Below, one piece after another: positions 34,963-45,008 of a DNA stretch of 64,000 nucleotides. The stretch comes from UPXZ01 sp047974405 (lineage in GTDB: Bacteria; Bacteroidota; Bacteroidia; Bacteroidales; Paludibacteraceae): contig JBKECI010000028.1 in assembly GCA_047974405.1 (NCBI GenBank), positions 23,276-87,275 of the forward strand, read 5' to 3'. Below the pieces are notes generated by a model. It worked only from the letters and a program-made list of their open reading frames with translations, searched no databases and had not been told where the DNA came from. How positions within the stretch are numbered: position 1 is the first letter of the stretch; each line of letters starts with the position of its first letter. Made by a program: the position numbers and the translations under genes.

Positions 34963-35961
34963 TTACAACTTTTCCAATACGTACAAAAATTCTTGGGTAG
35001 AGTCTGCTTTGTGATTTCTGCTTTCGGTCTTGTCTGCTTTGAAACGTTGATAGTTTGTTGTGAAAACTGCAAATTTGCCATACTTTTCCATAATTTTACG
35101 AATGGTTTCGGGTGGCATCAGCCCTTCGTTGTTGTAGCTAAGAAAAACATAGCGAAATTGGGTATGGCGTATTAATTCTTCAAACGATTGCTCTACTCTA
35201 TTTCTTTTACAATAGTTGGAACGTAGGTAGTTTCTCAACCCTGTTTTGCCCGCCGGGATAAAATGGTCGTATTGTGCAATGGTGTTGAGAATATGATAGT
35301 TTGCGCCATACTCACGCGCATTGTAAGGGGGGTCGAGGTAAAGGATATCCCCACTTATTTTCTTTATCAACATATTGCTGTCTTCATTGAAAACTTCATG
35401 TTTGTTTTCACTCAATGTGTAAGTGGCAGGTTCGATAAGGAGTGTTTTTTGAGCCGATTTTTTGATGTGCTTGAGGTAAGCGCCGTAAACAGAAGCGGTA
35501 TTTGCTACTTTGTCGGCACTCTCAAGCAGCGATGCCAGTAGAAAGAAATAGACGTCGTTGTCAATATAGTTTGATAATTTCCAGTCCTCTATGGTTTGCC
35601 TTATGGCGTCTATTTTCTGTCCGTTCTGTTGGGTAAAATATTGTCGTCCGGATCTGCCATTTTCGGAATATTCATCAAATATAAAACCGGCTTTTCCCTC
35701 AATCCGATTGAGTTTGCATAATAAGCCGCTGTGGTCAAACTGTTTGTTATTGCCTATATAGTTGCGGTTGAGTGCATAGCTGTAATATTCTATATCGTTG
35801 CTGATTATTTTTTTTACTTCAGGCTTAAAGATGCGTCCTACCACTCCTGTTCCGGCAAATAAATCGCAAAAAATCATTTCATTCAAATCATTTCCTACGA
35901 TTTGGACAATACTCTTCATTAAAAATGGTGAAAGTTTATGTTTGGAGCCAATGTAGTTCAT
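34963..35961 (-). CDS. D12-class N6-adenine DNA methyltransferase, solitary
   Basis: An adenine-specific DNA methyltransferase of 332 residues. The SAM motif is DLFAGTGVVGRIF after the typical N-terminus MNYIGSKHKLSPFL, and the catalytic motif is DPPYN (ILYLDPPYNAREYG). The order (SAM motif before DPPY) is the alpha type of Dam and other D12 enzymes. No restriction endonuclease or specificity gene is next to it: neighbours are the GH97 and recX genes. It is either an orphan regulator-type methylase or the remnant of a restriction system. The recognition sequence cannot be predicted here. Confidence 0.87.
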   Translation of the reverse strand: MNYIGSKHKLSPFLMKSIVQIVGNDLNEMIFCDLFAGTGVVGRIFKPEVKKIISNDIEYYSYALNRNYIGNNKQFDHSGLLCKLNRIEGKAGFIFDEYSENGRSGRQYFTQQNGQKIDAIRQTIEDWKLSNYIDNDVYFFLLASLLESADKVANTASVYGAYLKHIKKSAQKTLLIEPATYTLSENKHEVFNEDSNMLIKKISGDILYLDPPYNAREYGANYHILNTIAQYDHFIPAGKTGLRNYLRSNYCKRNRVEQSFEELIRHTQFRYVFLSYNNEGLMPPETIRKIMEKYGKFAVFTTNYQRFKADKTESRNHKADSTQEFLYVLEKL

Positions 35962-36074
35962 TGTAAATCGGGAGGTAGTTATATTTTTGCAAATGTACCA
36001 AAACTTTCAGGATTACCGAAAACAGATTGCAATTTTGAGTTTCTCGGGTGGCGTACAAAGTCATTAAATTTTAA

Positions 36075-36082
36075 TACCTTTG
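36075..36082 (+). promoter_or_regulatory. -7 promoter box for recX
   Basis: TACCTTTG, 20 bp ahead of the ATG at 36103. It decides against the long frame that opens at 35938. Confidence 0.6.
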
Positions 36083-36102
36083 TAGCATCCAAACAAACTT
36101 GT

Positions 36103-36567
36103 ATGATGAAAAAGCAATATTCCAACGATGAATTGCGTCGAAAAGCCGCCTCGTATTGTTCTATGGCAGAGCATTGTATATCTGATGTCGAAATAAAGTT
36201 AAAGGCATGGGGCGTATCTCCCGAAAACAGTCAAGAGATTGTATCACACCTGTTGGAGCAGGATTTTATCAACGAACAGCGATATGCCAGAGCATTTGTT
36301 CGTGAAAAATTTGAAATAAACAAGTGGGGCAAAATAAAGATCCTTTTGGCGCTCAAAGAAAAAGGTATTGACAAAGATTCTATAAACAATGCTCTTGCAC
36401 ACATCGATGAAGGTGAATACGAAGAGTTACTCGCGCGACTTTTGAAGAGTAAACTCCAAACTATAAGCTACGAATACGAGTACGAAAAACAGGGTAAACT
36501 CTTTCGCTTTGCCCAAAGTAGAGGATTTGAAAGTAATGTCATCGAAAAAGTTTTAAGGAGAGTTTAG
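36103..36567 (+). CDS. recX: Regulatory protein RecX
   Basis: Modulates RecA filament activity. The 154-residue product is of normal RecX length and made of helical repeats: RRKAASYCSMAEHCISDVEI, then LLEQDFINEQRYARAFVREK and LALKEKGIDKDSINNAL. The first 55 codons of the longer frame look non-coding and overlap the start of the methyltransferase gene. recA is not in the window. The 3' end overlaps the convergent AraC-Ada gene by 15 bp. Confidence 0.88.
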   Translation: MMKKQYSNDELRRKAASYCSMAEHCISDVEIKLKAWGVSPENSQEIVSHLLEQDFINEQRYARAFVREKFEINKWGKIKILLALKEKGIDKDSINNALAHIDEGEYEELLARLLKSKLQTISYEYEYEKQGKLFRFAQSRGFESNVIEKVLRRV

Positions 36568-37416
36568 CCGACAGATTTCATATCCTATCATTGCTTTTTT
36601 GAGTTCCCGCCCCCAATGATACTCTCCCAATACCCCTGTAGAACGTATTACGCGATGACAGGGGATAAAATACGAGACAGGATTGCTCCCTACCGCCGAA
36701 CCTACGGCACGAGACGATTTAGGGTTGTCGATTTTATTGGCAAGCTCTCCATAGGTAGTCAGTCTCCCCTCAGGAATCCTTAGCAATGCCTCCCATACTT
36801 TCAATTGAAAAGGCGTACCCTTCAGGTGAAGTCTGATGTATTCGGGATTATCCTCCATATTATCAAAAAAACGTATGATGGATTGCTGCAAACAATCTCT
36901 CTTTTCTGTCATTTTTGCGTTGGGAAAGTTTGCTTTTAGCTCTTCGTAAGCTACAGAAAAATCGCTGGTAAAAGCCAAATAACAGATACCTTTTTGGGTG
37001 GAGGCCACCAAAATATCGCCAAATAAAGTGGAGTGTTTGCTGTAGTTTATCGATAGATTTTTGCCTCCGTTTTTGTACTCGCCGGGGGTCATTCCCTCTA
37101 TTTTTATAAATAAATCGTGTAATCTTCCCGTACCCGAAAGCCCTACCTTGCCGGCAGTATCAGAGAGAGTGTCCCGGGTATCTTTCAATATCTTTTTTGC
37201 ATTTTCGATACTCAAATATTGTATAAATTTTTTTGGAGTAACTCCTGCCCACTCCCGAAATACCTGTTGAAAACGGGATGGACTCAAGTGTACAAAGTTT
37301 GCCACCTCTTCCGGCGAGGGTTGATTCTTGTAATGCACATACATATATTCGATGGCTTTCGCAATGCGGGCGAAATGGATATTTTGACCAAGTGGCTTTT
37401 TTGTGTTGTGCTGCAT
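36553..37416 (-). CDS. AraC-type HTH / O6-methylguanine-DNA methyltransferase fusion
   Basis: An Ada-like bifunctional protein of 287 residues. Residues ~15-115 form an AraC-type double HTH (LSPSRFQQVFREWAGVTPKK). Residues ~200-287 form the DNA-alkyltransferase domain, with RIPEGRLTTYGELA and the acceptor cysteine in PCHRVI. The N-terminal Ada zinc domain with its phosphotriester-accepting Cys is absent, so regulation must differ from E. coli Ada. A TATCTTTG box is at 37447-37454. Confidence 0.92.
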   Translation of the reverse strand: MQHNTKKPLGQNIHFARIAKAIEYMYVHYKNQPSPEEVANFVHLSPSRFQQVFREWAGVTPKKFIQYLSIENAKKILKDTRDTLSDTAGKVGLSGTGRLHDLFIKIEGMTPGEYKNGGKNLSINYSKHSTLFGDILVASTQKGICYLAFTSDFSVAYEELKANFPNAKMTEKRDCLQQSIIRFFDNMEDNPEYIRLHLKGTPFQLKVWEALLRIPEGRLTTYGELANKIDNPKSSRAVGSAVGSNPVSYFIPCHRVIRSTGVLGEYHWGRELKKAMIGYEICRLNSP

Positions 37417-37446
37417 AAAAATATATTGAAAGATTCAAATTCTGGA

Positions 37447-37454
37447 CAAAGATA
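37447..37454 (-). promoter_or_regulatory. -7 promoter box for the AraC-Ada gene
   Basis: TATCTTTG on the minus strand, 31 bp before the ATG at 37416. Confidence 0.5.
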
Positions 37455-37556
37455 AATATCCCAAAAGCAGTAAACAACCCGATTTTTACTGAAAAAATGA
37501 TTTGTACTCGTTTTTCTTCGAAATGAGAAATAATCGGTAAGTGATTTTAAAATTGT

Positions 37557-38660
37557 TTATTCCGTTCCTTTTGATAATTCTGTTCCAATCCCTTTTATCG
37601 TTTCTTTGTCTATCTGAATAGTTTGGGTAGGGAATGCGAAGTCCAATCCGGCATTGTTAAACTGTTCCAATATCTGCAAGTTTATTTCAGATGGCGAATC
37701 AAAAACATCGGTAGGCTTGGTTATGTAGTAACAAAAGCGGATATTCAACGAAAAATCCCCAAAAGAGTGAAAAGTAGCCGAAATGTCTGAATTGCTTACC
37801 ATAGGGTGAGACAACGCTATATTTTTTAGTATTTCGAGAGCTTTTTGCATTTGTTTGTGTGATGTGGAGTATGTTAAGCCGATAGTCATAACAACACGGT
37901 AAACAGGGGCTTCTGTAACATTTAATACGGGTCCGTCCATTATTTTGTAGTTGGGAATGATAACCATCCGCTTATCAAAAGTTCTGATACGGGTACTTCT
38001 GAGCCCAATGCTTTCTACCACTCCATCGTAGTTGCTAATCACAATCCTGTCGCCTATTCGGTAAGTGCCGTCTGATAATATAACAAATCCTCCAAAAATA
38101 TTTTTTATTGTATCTTGCGCTGCCAAGGCCAAAGCAATACCTCCAACGCCTAAGGTACCGAGAAGTGCTCCCAAATTGACTCCGACATTGTTCAAAGCCA
38201 TAATTAGCCCGATGCTCCAAACAATGAAAGAGGTGGTTTTTTTGAGTAATGATATCTTGTGTTCGTCCAAATAGTGTTTGCCTGTATTGTTTGAGTCATC
38301 ATCGTTTTTGGGGATAAGATATTCTTCTATCAAGGCGTGTATCAAGCCGTTGGCAAACCATGTGGCGTTTATTGCAATAAGAATTTTGTAAGACTGTGAA
38401 ATGTATTTGTGAACTTCCACACTTAATTGAAGACGGCTGAGTGCAATCCAAATAGCAGCCAGCACAATCCCAAAAAGCAATGGAGATTGCAACGTCTTGA
38501 ATAGGAGAGGGGTCAGTTTCAGGTTTGTTCTTTTTGTTTTCGATATTACTTTTTTATTGATGGACAATACGATTTTACTCACTAGAAACGAACCGATAAT
38601 AATTGCAAACGAAATCAACCACTCCTTTAGCGAGTTACCGTAATAGATGTTTTCTAACAT
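37557..38660 (-). CDS. MscS-family mechanosensitive channel
   Basis: An inner-membrane channel of 367 residues. It has about four N-terminal membrane segments; the pore-lining TM3 is glycine- and alanine-rich (GALLGTLGVGGIALALAAQD), followed by the beta domain (YRIGDRIVISNYDGVVESIG) and the C-terminal alpha/beta domain. I start at ATG 38660 (MLENIYYGNSLKEW). The frame runs further upstream, but that part is antisense to the nadE 3' end. Confidence 0.9.
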   Translation of the reverse strand: MLENIYYGNSLKEWLISFAIIIGSFLVSKIVLSINKKVISKTKRTNLKLTPLLFKTLQSPLLFGIVLAAIWIALSRLQLSVEVHKYISQSYKILIAINATWFANGLIHALIEEYLIPKNDDDSNNTGKHYLDEHKISLLKKTTSFIVWSIGLIMALNNVGVNLGALLGTLGVGGIALALAAQDTIKNIFGGFVILSDGTYRIGDRIVISNYDGVVESIGLRSTRIRTFDKRMVIIPNYKIMDGPVLNVTEAPVYRVVMTIGLTYSTSHKQMQKALEILKNIALSHPMVSNSDISATFHSFGDFSLNIRFCYYITKPTDVFDSPSEINLQILEQFNNAGLDFAFPTQTIQIDKETIKGIGTELSKGTE

Positions 38661-38700
38661 AAAAATTCTTTTTTTTTTCTGTATAATTAAATTGTGTGTT

Positions 38701-40596
38701 TTATAATTCAAACGAAATGGCATCGCTAGGCATACGCCAGTCGCCTCTTGGAGAGAGATTGATACTCCCCACTTTTGGACCGTCCGGAATGCACGAGCGC
38801 TTAAACTGCATTGCAAAGAAACGTTTCAAAAATACTCTCAACCACTTTTCGATGGTTTCGGTGTCGTATTTATCGATAAAAGCGTTGCAGGCTAAAAAAT
38901 GTATTTTTTTTGGAGAAAATCCGAAACGGACAAAATAGTAGAGAAAGAAGTCATGAAGTTCATAAGGACCAACAGTTTCTTCCGTTTTTTGCAAAATTTC
39001 CCCATCTTTGGTTGGTGGTAGCAATTCGGGGCTTACGGGGGTTTTTATAATATCTTCGAGTATTTCTTTTGATGCCGAGTCCAATTGTGTGGCAGCCCAA
39101 TTAACCAAATACCTTACCAGTGTTTTGGGTACACCGTTGTTTACGGCATACATAGATATGTGATCGCCGTTATAGGTACTCCAACCCAGAGCCATTTCAG
39201 ACAAATCGCCCGTGCCTACAACAAAACCGTTGTACTTGTTTGACAAGTCCATCAATATTTGCGTACGCTCGCGGGCTTGTACATTTTCGTAGGTTACGTC
39301 ATGAATGTCGGGATTATGACCGATGTCTTTGAAATGTTGCAAGGCAGCCTCTTTAATAGATATCTCTTGCGCGGTAATTCCCAACGATTGCATCAGCGAT
39401 ACAGCGTTGTGATAGGTTCTGTCTGTAGTTCCAAACCCCGGCATTGTAACTCCTATCACTTTTTTACGGTTGTAGCCAAGTTTATCGGCTGTTTTTACAC
39501 ACACAAGTAGGGCAAGTGTAGAGTCCAACCCTCCCGAAATACCTACTATAACATTTTCCGAGCGTGTATGTTGCCAGCGTTTTGCCAATCCGCCTACCTG
39601 AATAGAAAAAATTTCTTCGCAGCTTTCGTCCCTCATTGTAAGGGCCGGAATGAAAGGGTGGGGGAGAAATTGGCGAGATAGTTCGAATTTTTGCGTGGAT
39701 AGATTATCGTCAAAAGTTACTTTCTCGGCTTGTGGAGTGTGTACGTCAAAGTGGTAGTTGGAGTTTTTCATCCTCTCGTTGCGAAGAAGTTCAACATCCA
39801 ATTCGCTGAAAATAAGTTGTGATTCGAAATTAAATCGCTCTCCTTCTTTGAGGAGTTTTCCGTTCTCGGCAATTATGGCGCTGCCTGAGTAAACTACATC
39901 GGTAGTGCTTTCTCCATTGCCTGCCGATGAGTAGATGTAACCCGAATAACATCTTGCTGATTGTTGGAGTATTAAGTTTTCTCGATAGCGATTTTTGGCA
40001 ATAAGTTCGTTGCTTGCCGACAAATTGAAAATAAAATCGGCACCCTGCACGCACAAATACGAACTTGGTGGTATCGGCATCCACAAGTCCTCGCAAATTT
40101 CTATCGCAAACGAGTAATCGCGAGTTTCAAAAATCAATTGACGGCTAAAAGCAGCGCTTTTTCCAGTCAAAATAATTTGTTCGTTGCGAATATCGGCTCC
40201 CGATGCGAACCATCTTTTTTCGTAAAATTCGTTGTTGTTTGGTAAGTTGATTTTGGGAACAACCCCTAAAATGTCTCCTTTCCTGATAACTACCGCCACA
40301 TTGAAGATTTGCTTGTTGAAACGCACGGGCATTCCTACCAAGATAGTGATGTCTTTATCCATAGAAAAAGATATAATTTCGGCAAGGGCATTTTCGGAGT
40401 CGTCGAGCAATTTTTTTTGAAAAAACAAATCGGCGCAAGTGTATCCCGTAATGCTTAATTCCGGGAAACATACTGCTTGTACTCCATTCTTTACAGCCAG
40501 TGAGACAAGTTCTTTTATTTTAGCGGTGTTGAATTTACAATCGGCTACCCGAAGTTCGGGTACGGCAGCCGCTACGCGCACAAATCCGTATTCCAT
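38701..40596 (-). CDS. nadE: Glutamine-dependent NAD(+) synthase
   Basis: Makes NAD from nicotinate adenine dinucleotide using glutamine as nitrogen source. The protein has 631 residues. The N-terminal nitrilase-type glutaminase domain carries Glu in FPELSITGY, Lys in VPKINLPNN, and Cys in IEICEDLW. The C-terminal synthetase domain has the P-loop GISGGLDSTLALLV and the GTGDLSEMALGWSTYNGDH motif. Full length; no sign of damage. Confidence 0.95.
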   Translation of the reverse strand: MEYGFVRVAAAVPELRVADCKFNTAKIKELVSLAVKNGVQAVCFPELSITGYTCADLFFQKKLLDDSENALAEIISFSMDKDITILVGMPVRFNKQIFNVAVVIRKGDILGVVPKINLPNNNEFYEKRWFASGADIRNEQIILTGKSAAFSRQLIFETRDYSFAIEICEDLWMPIPPSSYLCVQGADFIFNLSASNELIAKNRYRENLILQQSARCYSGYIYSSAGNGESTTDVVYSGSAIIAENGKLLKEGERFNFESQLIFSELDVELLRNERMKNSNYHFDVHTPQAEKVTFDDNLSTQKFELSRQFLPHPFIPALTMRDESCEEIFSIQVGGLAKRWQHTRSENVIVGISGGLDSTLALLVCVKTADKLGYNRKKVIGVTMPGFGTTDRTYHNAVSLMQSLGITAQEISIKEAALQHFKDIGHNPDIHDVTYENVQARERTQILMDLSNKYNGFVVGTGDLSEMALGWSTYNGDHISMYAVNNGVPKTLVRYLVNWAATQLDSASKEILEDIIKTPVSPELLPPTKDGEILQKTEETVGPYELHDFFLYYFVRFGFSPKKIHFLACNAFIDKYDTETIEKWLRVFLKRFFAMQFKRSCIPDGPKVGSINLSPRGDWRMPSDAISFEL

Positions 40597-40712
40597 AGTT
40601 AAAGTGTTATTTTTCTATCTTTTGAGTGAGAAATTATTTTTGATTGTAATAATAGGATATACTGAAGGAGATGTATAAGTATCGTACATGTTTTTCAAAT
40701 ACAGACGGGAGG

Positions 40713-42236
40713 CTATAATCTTCTTGTTACGCCTAAAGTTGGGATACTCTCCACATTGTAACGATTGACAGCCGTTACTACAAAGGCATTTCTACCTTTG
40801 AACTTTCTGTCCAATTCTCTGAGGTCAACACAATTTTCGGTAGTAATGGCAATAATATTTTCAGGGTTGTTCAAATCCTCTATTTTATTCCCTTTGAAAC
40901 CGTACACTACATAGTACCTCACTTTGCATCCGCCATCTTCCTTTACACTGTCCCAAATCAAGAACGCTTCATGCCCGTCTTTGATTATTCGCAAGTTTTG
41001 CGGCTGCGCCGAAGGTTCTCCTTTAATATTGTTGCAAATGGGGTGAAGGACTAGGTGCTTGTAGTAGTTATTTTTGAGTGTGTCTGTCAGCCCCTTAGGA
41101 TTTTTTACAAATGATGTGGCGCTAAAATAAACTTCGCCTTCAATCTTTGGATATTTCTGACGGTTCATTTTCAATTGTCGCGCCAATTCGTTCCCATTTT
41201 TCCATGCCGGAGTTTTATTTACGGTCAGTCCCGAAGAATACAACCCAACGTATAAATTTTTTCCGTAGCAGTGATCCGACCACCATTTTGCGAGAATTTC
41301 GTAGTCGGCAACTTTTTTGCCTATTTCCCAATAGAGTTGCGGCACTACATAGTCGATATGTCCCAGTCGCAGCCATTTGAGGATGTCGGCATAGAGGTCG
41401 TCGTAGTTTGTTACACCGGCGCGGGTTGCCGAGCCATTTTGATCCATATTGTCGTTTCGCCATACTCCAAAGGGGCTGATGCCGAATTGCACCCAAGGCT
41501 TGAGCGATTTGATGGTTTGCTGCAATTCGGCAATGACCATATCTACATTGTTTCTTCTCCAATCGGCTTTGGATGCAAAACCGCGAGAGTTGTTTATAAA
41601 GGTGTCTTCGTCGGGAAAATCGGTTTTTCCCTCGGGATAGGGATAGAAATAATCGTCAAAATGGATGGCATCTATATCGTAACGTTCAACAATGTCTTCG
41701 ACCACTTTATTCAAAAAAGCCCGTGTCTCGTCCAAACCGGGATTAAAATAATATTTTTCGCCATACTTTACGATGAGATTGTTGTTGGTATGAAAAACAT
41801 GTTGCTTGTCCAATCGGTTGATCTGTGATTTTTCGTTGGTAACTCTATACGGATTAAGCCATGCGTGTACTTCCATACAGCGTTGGTGGGCTTCTTCTAT
41901 AATAAACTGTAGCGGATCGTAGTATGGGTGGGGGCGCTGCCCATTTTTCCCATTGAGATAAACAGACCAAGGCTCCAATTGCGAAGGATAAAAACTGTCT
42001 GCCGTTGGTCGAATTTGTACTACAATGGCATTTATATTGCTTTGTTTTAGTTGATCCAGCAACAAGCGCATTTCTGTTCGCTGTTGTGAGGGAGATAAAT
42101 TGTTGTTACCGGGCCAGTCTATATTGGCGACAGTGGCTATCCAAACGGCTCTAAATTCTCTTTTGGATGATTGGGAAAAAAGACTCAGGGAGGCAGTAAA
42201 AACAGCAAGCAGTACTATAAGTTTTTTTAATCTCAT
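40713..42236 (-). CDS. GHL10-family (DUF187) glycosyl hydrolase-like protein
   Basis: A secreted protein of 507 residues with signal peptide ending SLFSQ. The N-terminal ~340 residues form a TIM-barrel-type GHL10/YngK domain: REFRAVWIATVANIDWPG, NAIVVQIRPTADSFYPS, EVHAWLNPYRV, and DAIHFDDYFYPYP with conserved acids. A fibronectin-type domain probably follows (PSAQPQNLRIIKDGHEAFLI). Family members are predicted glycan hydrolases, some acting on peptidoglycan-derived glycans; activity here is inferred. A TACTTTTG box is at 42266-42273. Confidence 0.88.
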   Translation of the reverse strand: MRLKKLIVLLAVFTASLSLFSQSSKREFRAVWIATVANIDWPGNNNLSPSQQRTEMRLLLDQLKQSNINAIVVQIRPTADSFYPSQLEPWSVYLNGKNGQRPHPYYDPLQFIIEEAHQRCMEVHAWLNPYRVTNEKSQINRLDKQHVFHTNNNLIVKYGEKYYFNPGLDETRAFLNKVVEDIVERYDIDAIHFDDYFYPYPEGKTDFPDEDTFINNSRGFASKADWRRNNVDMVIAELQQTIKSLKPWVQFGISPFGVWRNDNMDQNGSATRAGVTNYDDLYADILKWLRLGHIDYVVPQLYWEIGKKVADYEILAKWWSDHCYGKNLYVGLYSSGLTVNKTPAWKNGNELARQLKMNRQKYPKIEGEVYFSATSFVKNPKGLTDTLKNNYYKHLVLHPICNNIKGEPSAQPQNLRIIKDGHEAFLIWDSVKEDGGCKVRYYVVYGFKGNKIEDLNNPENIIAITTENCVDLRELDRKFKGRNAFVVTAVNRYNVESIPTLGVTRRL

Positions 42237-42265
42237 ATTGTATTGTTGATTAATTTTTTAAAGTA

Positions 42266-42273
42266 CAAAAGTA
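42266..42273 (-). promoter_or_regulatory. -7 promoter box for the GHL10 gene
   Basis: TACTTTTG on the minus strand, 30 bp before the ATG at 42236. Confidence 0.5.
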
Positions 42274-42333
42274 TAAAAAAACCTGCTTTTTTCAAAGTAT
42301 ATAAAAACAGAAACTCGGGAGTGAAGCGGGGTG

Positions 42334-43764
42334 TTACATTATTGGACTGAATAATCGCGCCAGCGACTCTGTGAGCTTTTGGCTCCGCTTACGATTGTTC
42401 CAAGTATCGAGGGTAAGCTCTTCACAGTGCTTTATGTCTTGCAGAAATAGCTCTTTGACGTGTAAGGCTGTTTTTTTATCGTAAATAAACGCATTGGCTT
42501 CAAAGTTTTGTTCAAAACTGCGTTCGTCCATATTGGCAGAGCCGATGATGGATACAAAATCATCAATGACTGTTGCTTTACTGTGTAAAAAACCACCCGT
42601 ATAGCGGAATACGCGGACTCCTGCCTCTAGAACATTGCCCAAGTAACTGAATGTGCCGGCATCTGAAAATCGGGCGTCGGAGCGGGAAGGAATCATCAAT
42701 ATAACTTCTACTTTGCTCATTGCCGCCAGTTGGAGTGCACCCTCAATCAACTCGGGGGGCATAAAGTATGGAGTATGAATGTAAACATACTTTTCGGCAG
42801 CCATAATGGCAGAAGCAAACCCTTGTTTTATGGCGGGCCAATCGGTATCTGGTCCCGAAGCAACAAACTGTATGAGGTTTTCTCCGTATATTTTTGGAGT
42901 TGGAAAATATTTAGCATCGGTAATGATTTTTTTCTCAACAAAATACCAGTCTATCAAAAAAAGTTGCTGGATGCCGTGTACCCCCGAACCCTCAATACGT
43001 ACTACGGTGTCTCTCCATTTTCCTAATTTGTCGCCAAAAATATATCTGTCGGCAATATTCACTCCTCCCGTAAATCCTACCAGCCCATCCACGATAATCA
43101 GTTTGCGGTGGTTGCGGTAGTTGATGCGGCTTCGTCTGAAGCGGAGGCGAAACGGTAAAAAAGGCTTAACGTAAATGCCTGCTTCTTTGAGTGAGTGAAT
43201 ATAGTGGCGTGTCAGGTTCAGGCTCCCCAGGTAATCGTAAATTACCCGAACGCGTACTCCCTCTTTGGCTTTTTCTATCAATATTTCGCGTAGCTGATTC
43301 GAAATTTTATCATTTTCGATAATAAAAAACTCAATATGTATATGCTTTTTTGCCTGTCTGATAGCATCAAACATAGTTTGAAATATCTCTTCGGGGTCAG
43401 AATACACATCAATTTTGTTGTAGGCGTAGCCCACCGATTCATTGTTGGTGTAGAGCAGTTTGGTAAGTTTTAGAAAATGTTCGTCCATGTGGTCTGTGTT
43501 GAGCATATCAAGGCGAATAGAAGCGACCGGACGCTCTTTTATCCGATGAATACTTTTTTGCGATATCATTTTCTTTTTTCTGAAATCTTGACCTAAAAGC
43601 AAATATATGATAAGTCCTACGAAAGGTAGAAATATCAACACCAATACCCAGGATAGTGATTTGGACGGGTTTCTGTTTTCCAGCAAAATAACCGAAATAG
43701 CTGAAAGTATTGTGTACGCATACAGCGCAACTAGTACGGTTCTAATAATATGCTCTACTATCAT
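42334..43764 (-). CDS. cls: Cardiolipin synthase
   Basis: A phospholipase-D superfamily membrane enzyme (476 aa) that joins phospholipids to form cardiolipin. Two N-terminal helices precede two HKD motifs: HRKLIIVDGLVGFTGG (with NYRN before) and HSKATVIDDFVSIIGSANMD. The order and length match ClsA-type enzymes. It is on the same strand as, but separate from, ribD and ftsK. Confidence 0.94.
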   Translation of the reverse strand: MIVEHIIRTVLVALYAYTILSAISVILLENRNPSKSLSWVLVLIFLPFVGLIIYLLLGQDFRKKKMISQKSIHRIKERPVASIRLDMLNTDHMDEHFLKLTKLLYTNNESVGYAYNKIDVYSDPEEIFQTMFDAIRQAKKHIHIEFFIIENDKISNQLREILIEKAKEGVRVRVIYDYLGSLNLTRHYIHSLKEAGIYVKPFLPFRLRFRRSRINYRNHRKLIIVDGLVGFTGGVNIADRYIFGDKLGKWRDTVVRIEGSGVHGIQQLFLIDWYFVEKKIITDAKYFPTPKIYGENLIQFVASGPDTDWPAIKQGFASAIMAAEKYVYIHTPYFMPPELIEGALQLAAMSKVEVILMIPSRSDARFSDAGTFSYLGNVLEAGVRVFRYTGGFLHSKATVIDDFVSIIGSANMDERSFEQNFEANAFIYDKKTALHVKELFLQDIKHCEELTLDTWNNRKRSQKLTESLARLFSPIM

Positions 43765-43859
43765 GGTTTATTCTGTATAAGAATTAATGAACTGGACAAG
43801 TGTTGTTTTTTTACAGATAAAATATTTCAGAAGGTTAATCTTTGGTTTTGATTTAAACA

Positions 43860-45008
43860 TTACAGAATGAGTTTCTGTTCTGTGCTATTTTTGGTTTTTT
43901 TAAAATGTTTCCATCGATGTCGTTCAATCATTTGCTCACTCTCAATTTCTGCGTTGGTGAGTACTGGAGCTTTTACGCCGTTTCCGATTTTCAGGGGGGA
44001 TGTTTCGATGTTTGCCTCGTCCCATATTTTTTTCTCTATAAAGTTGTTCAATAGAGTGTTTCCTCCCTCAACCAATACGGAATGTATGTTTTTTTTATAT
44101 AAATATTCAAGAATATATTCTATGTTGTAATTACCGGTATCAATCAACTCGTAGTTCAGATTCTTTTTGTCGGATGAGTGTTGCTCAGTAAAAATAATTG
44201 TTTGCTGCGTACCGTCTTTGATATAGTAATGGTCGGGGATAATTCCTTTTCGGTCAATAGTCAATCGCACCGGAGATTTCCCGTACCAGTGGCGCAGGTT
44301 GAGGTGCGGATTGTCAAGTAGTACCGTTGTTGTACCCACCATAATTGCCATGTTTTCTGAACGCATCTGGTGGGTCAATTGTTGGGTTGTGGAGTTGGAA
44401 ATTTTCAAGGCGGGTGTGGCGTTACTCTCTCTCTGGATATCGATGAAACCGTCGGCTGTTTGTGCCCATTTTAGTATTACAAACGGTCTTTTGTTTTGCT
44501 GAAAACAAAAAAAGCGTCTATTCAAATGGCGACATTCGTTTTCAAGTATTCCGATTTTGACATCTATTCCGCCTTGTTTCAATATTTCTATTCCTTTTCC
44601 CGACACTTTGGGATTGGGGTCGAAGGTGCCGATGACTACGCGTGGTATTCCGGTGTTTAAGATGAGATTTGCGCAGGGTGGAGTTTTACCATAATGCGAG
44701 CAGGGTTCCAGATTGACATAAAGGGTCGAGTTTTTCAGAAGAGATTTGTCTTTGACCGTATTGATGGCATTGGGTTCGGCATGTGAGGCGCCGTATCTTT
44801 TGTGATACCCCTCACCGATGATTTTTCCTTTGTGTACTACTACCGCTCCTACCATTGGATTGGGTGCCGTAAAACTTTTGCCAAGCGATGCCAAGTAAAG
44901 ACAGCGAGACATGTATAGTTTGTCTTCGCTGGTAATAATTATATTTGAGTTGGTCAAAGCTTTGTGTGTTGAGATTATTTTTACAAGAAATAATTGTATT
45001 ATGTGCAC
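43860..45008 (-). CDS. ribD: Bifunctional riboflavin biosynthesis deaminase/reductase
   Basis: Carries out the second and third steps of riboflavin synthesis. The N-terminal cytidine-deaminase-like domain has the zinc site HAEPNAI and PCSHYGKTPPC. The C-terminal reductase domain includes FVILKWAQTADGFID and SVLVEGGNTLLNNF. The frame opens at 45008, but family members usually begin just before the DKLYMSRCLYLASLGK segment (~residue 29), so the first ~25 residues may not be translated; there is no other ATG between. It follows ftsK by 30 bp. I saw no FMN riboswitch upstream. Confidence 0.92.
   Translation of the reverse strand: MHIIQLFLVKIISTHKALTNSNIIITSEDKLYMSRCLYLASLGKSFTAPNPMVGAVVVHKGKIIGEGYHKRYGASHAEPNAINTVKDKSLLKNSTLYVNLEPCSHYGKTPPCANLILNTGIPRVVIGTFDPNPKVSGKGIEILKQGGIDVKIGILENECRHLNRRFFCFQQNKRPFVILKWAQTADGFIDIQRESNATPALKISNSTTQQLTHQMRSENMAIMVGTTTVLLDNPHLNLRHWYGKSPVRLTIDRKGIIPDHYYIKDGTQQTIIFTEQHSSDKKNLNYELIDTGNYNIEYILEYLYKKNIHSVLVEGGNTLLNNFIEKKIWDEANIETSPLKIGNGVKAPVLTNAEIESEQMIERHRWKHFKKTKNSTEQKLIL

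Noticed and set aside
35938..36102. N-terminal extension of RecX by 55 residues
   Set aside because: The stretch overlaps the methyltransferase start region and contains the recX promoter box at 36075-36082; family length fits the ATG at 36103.
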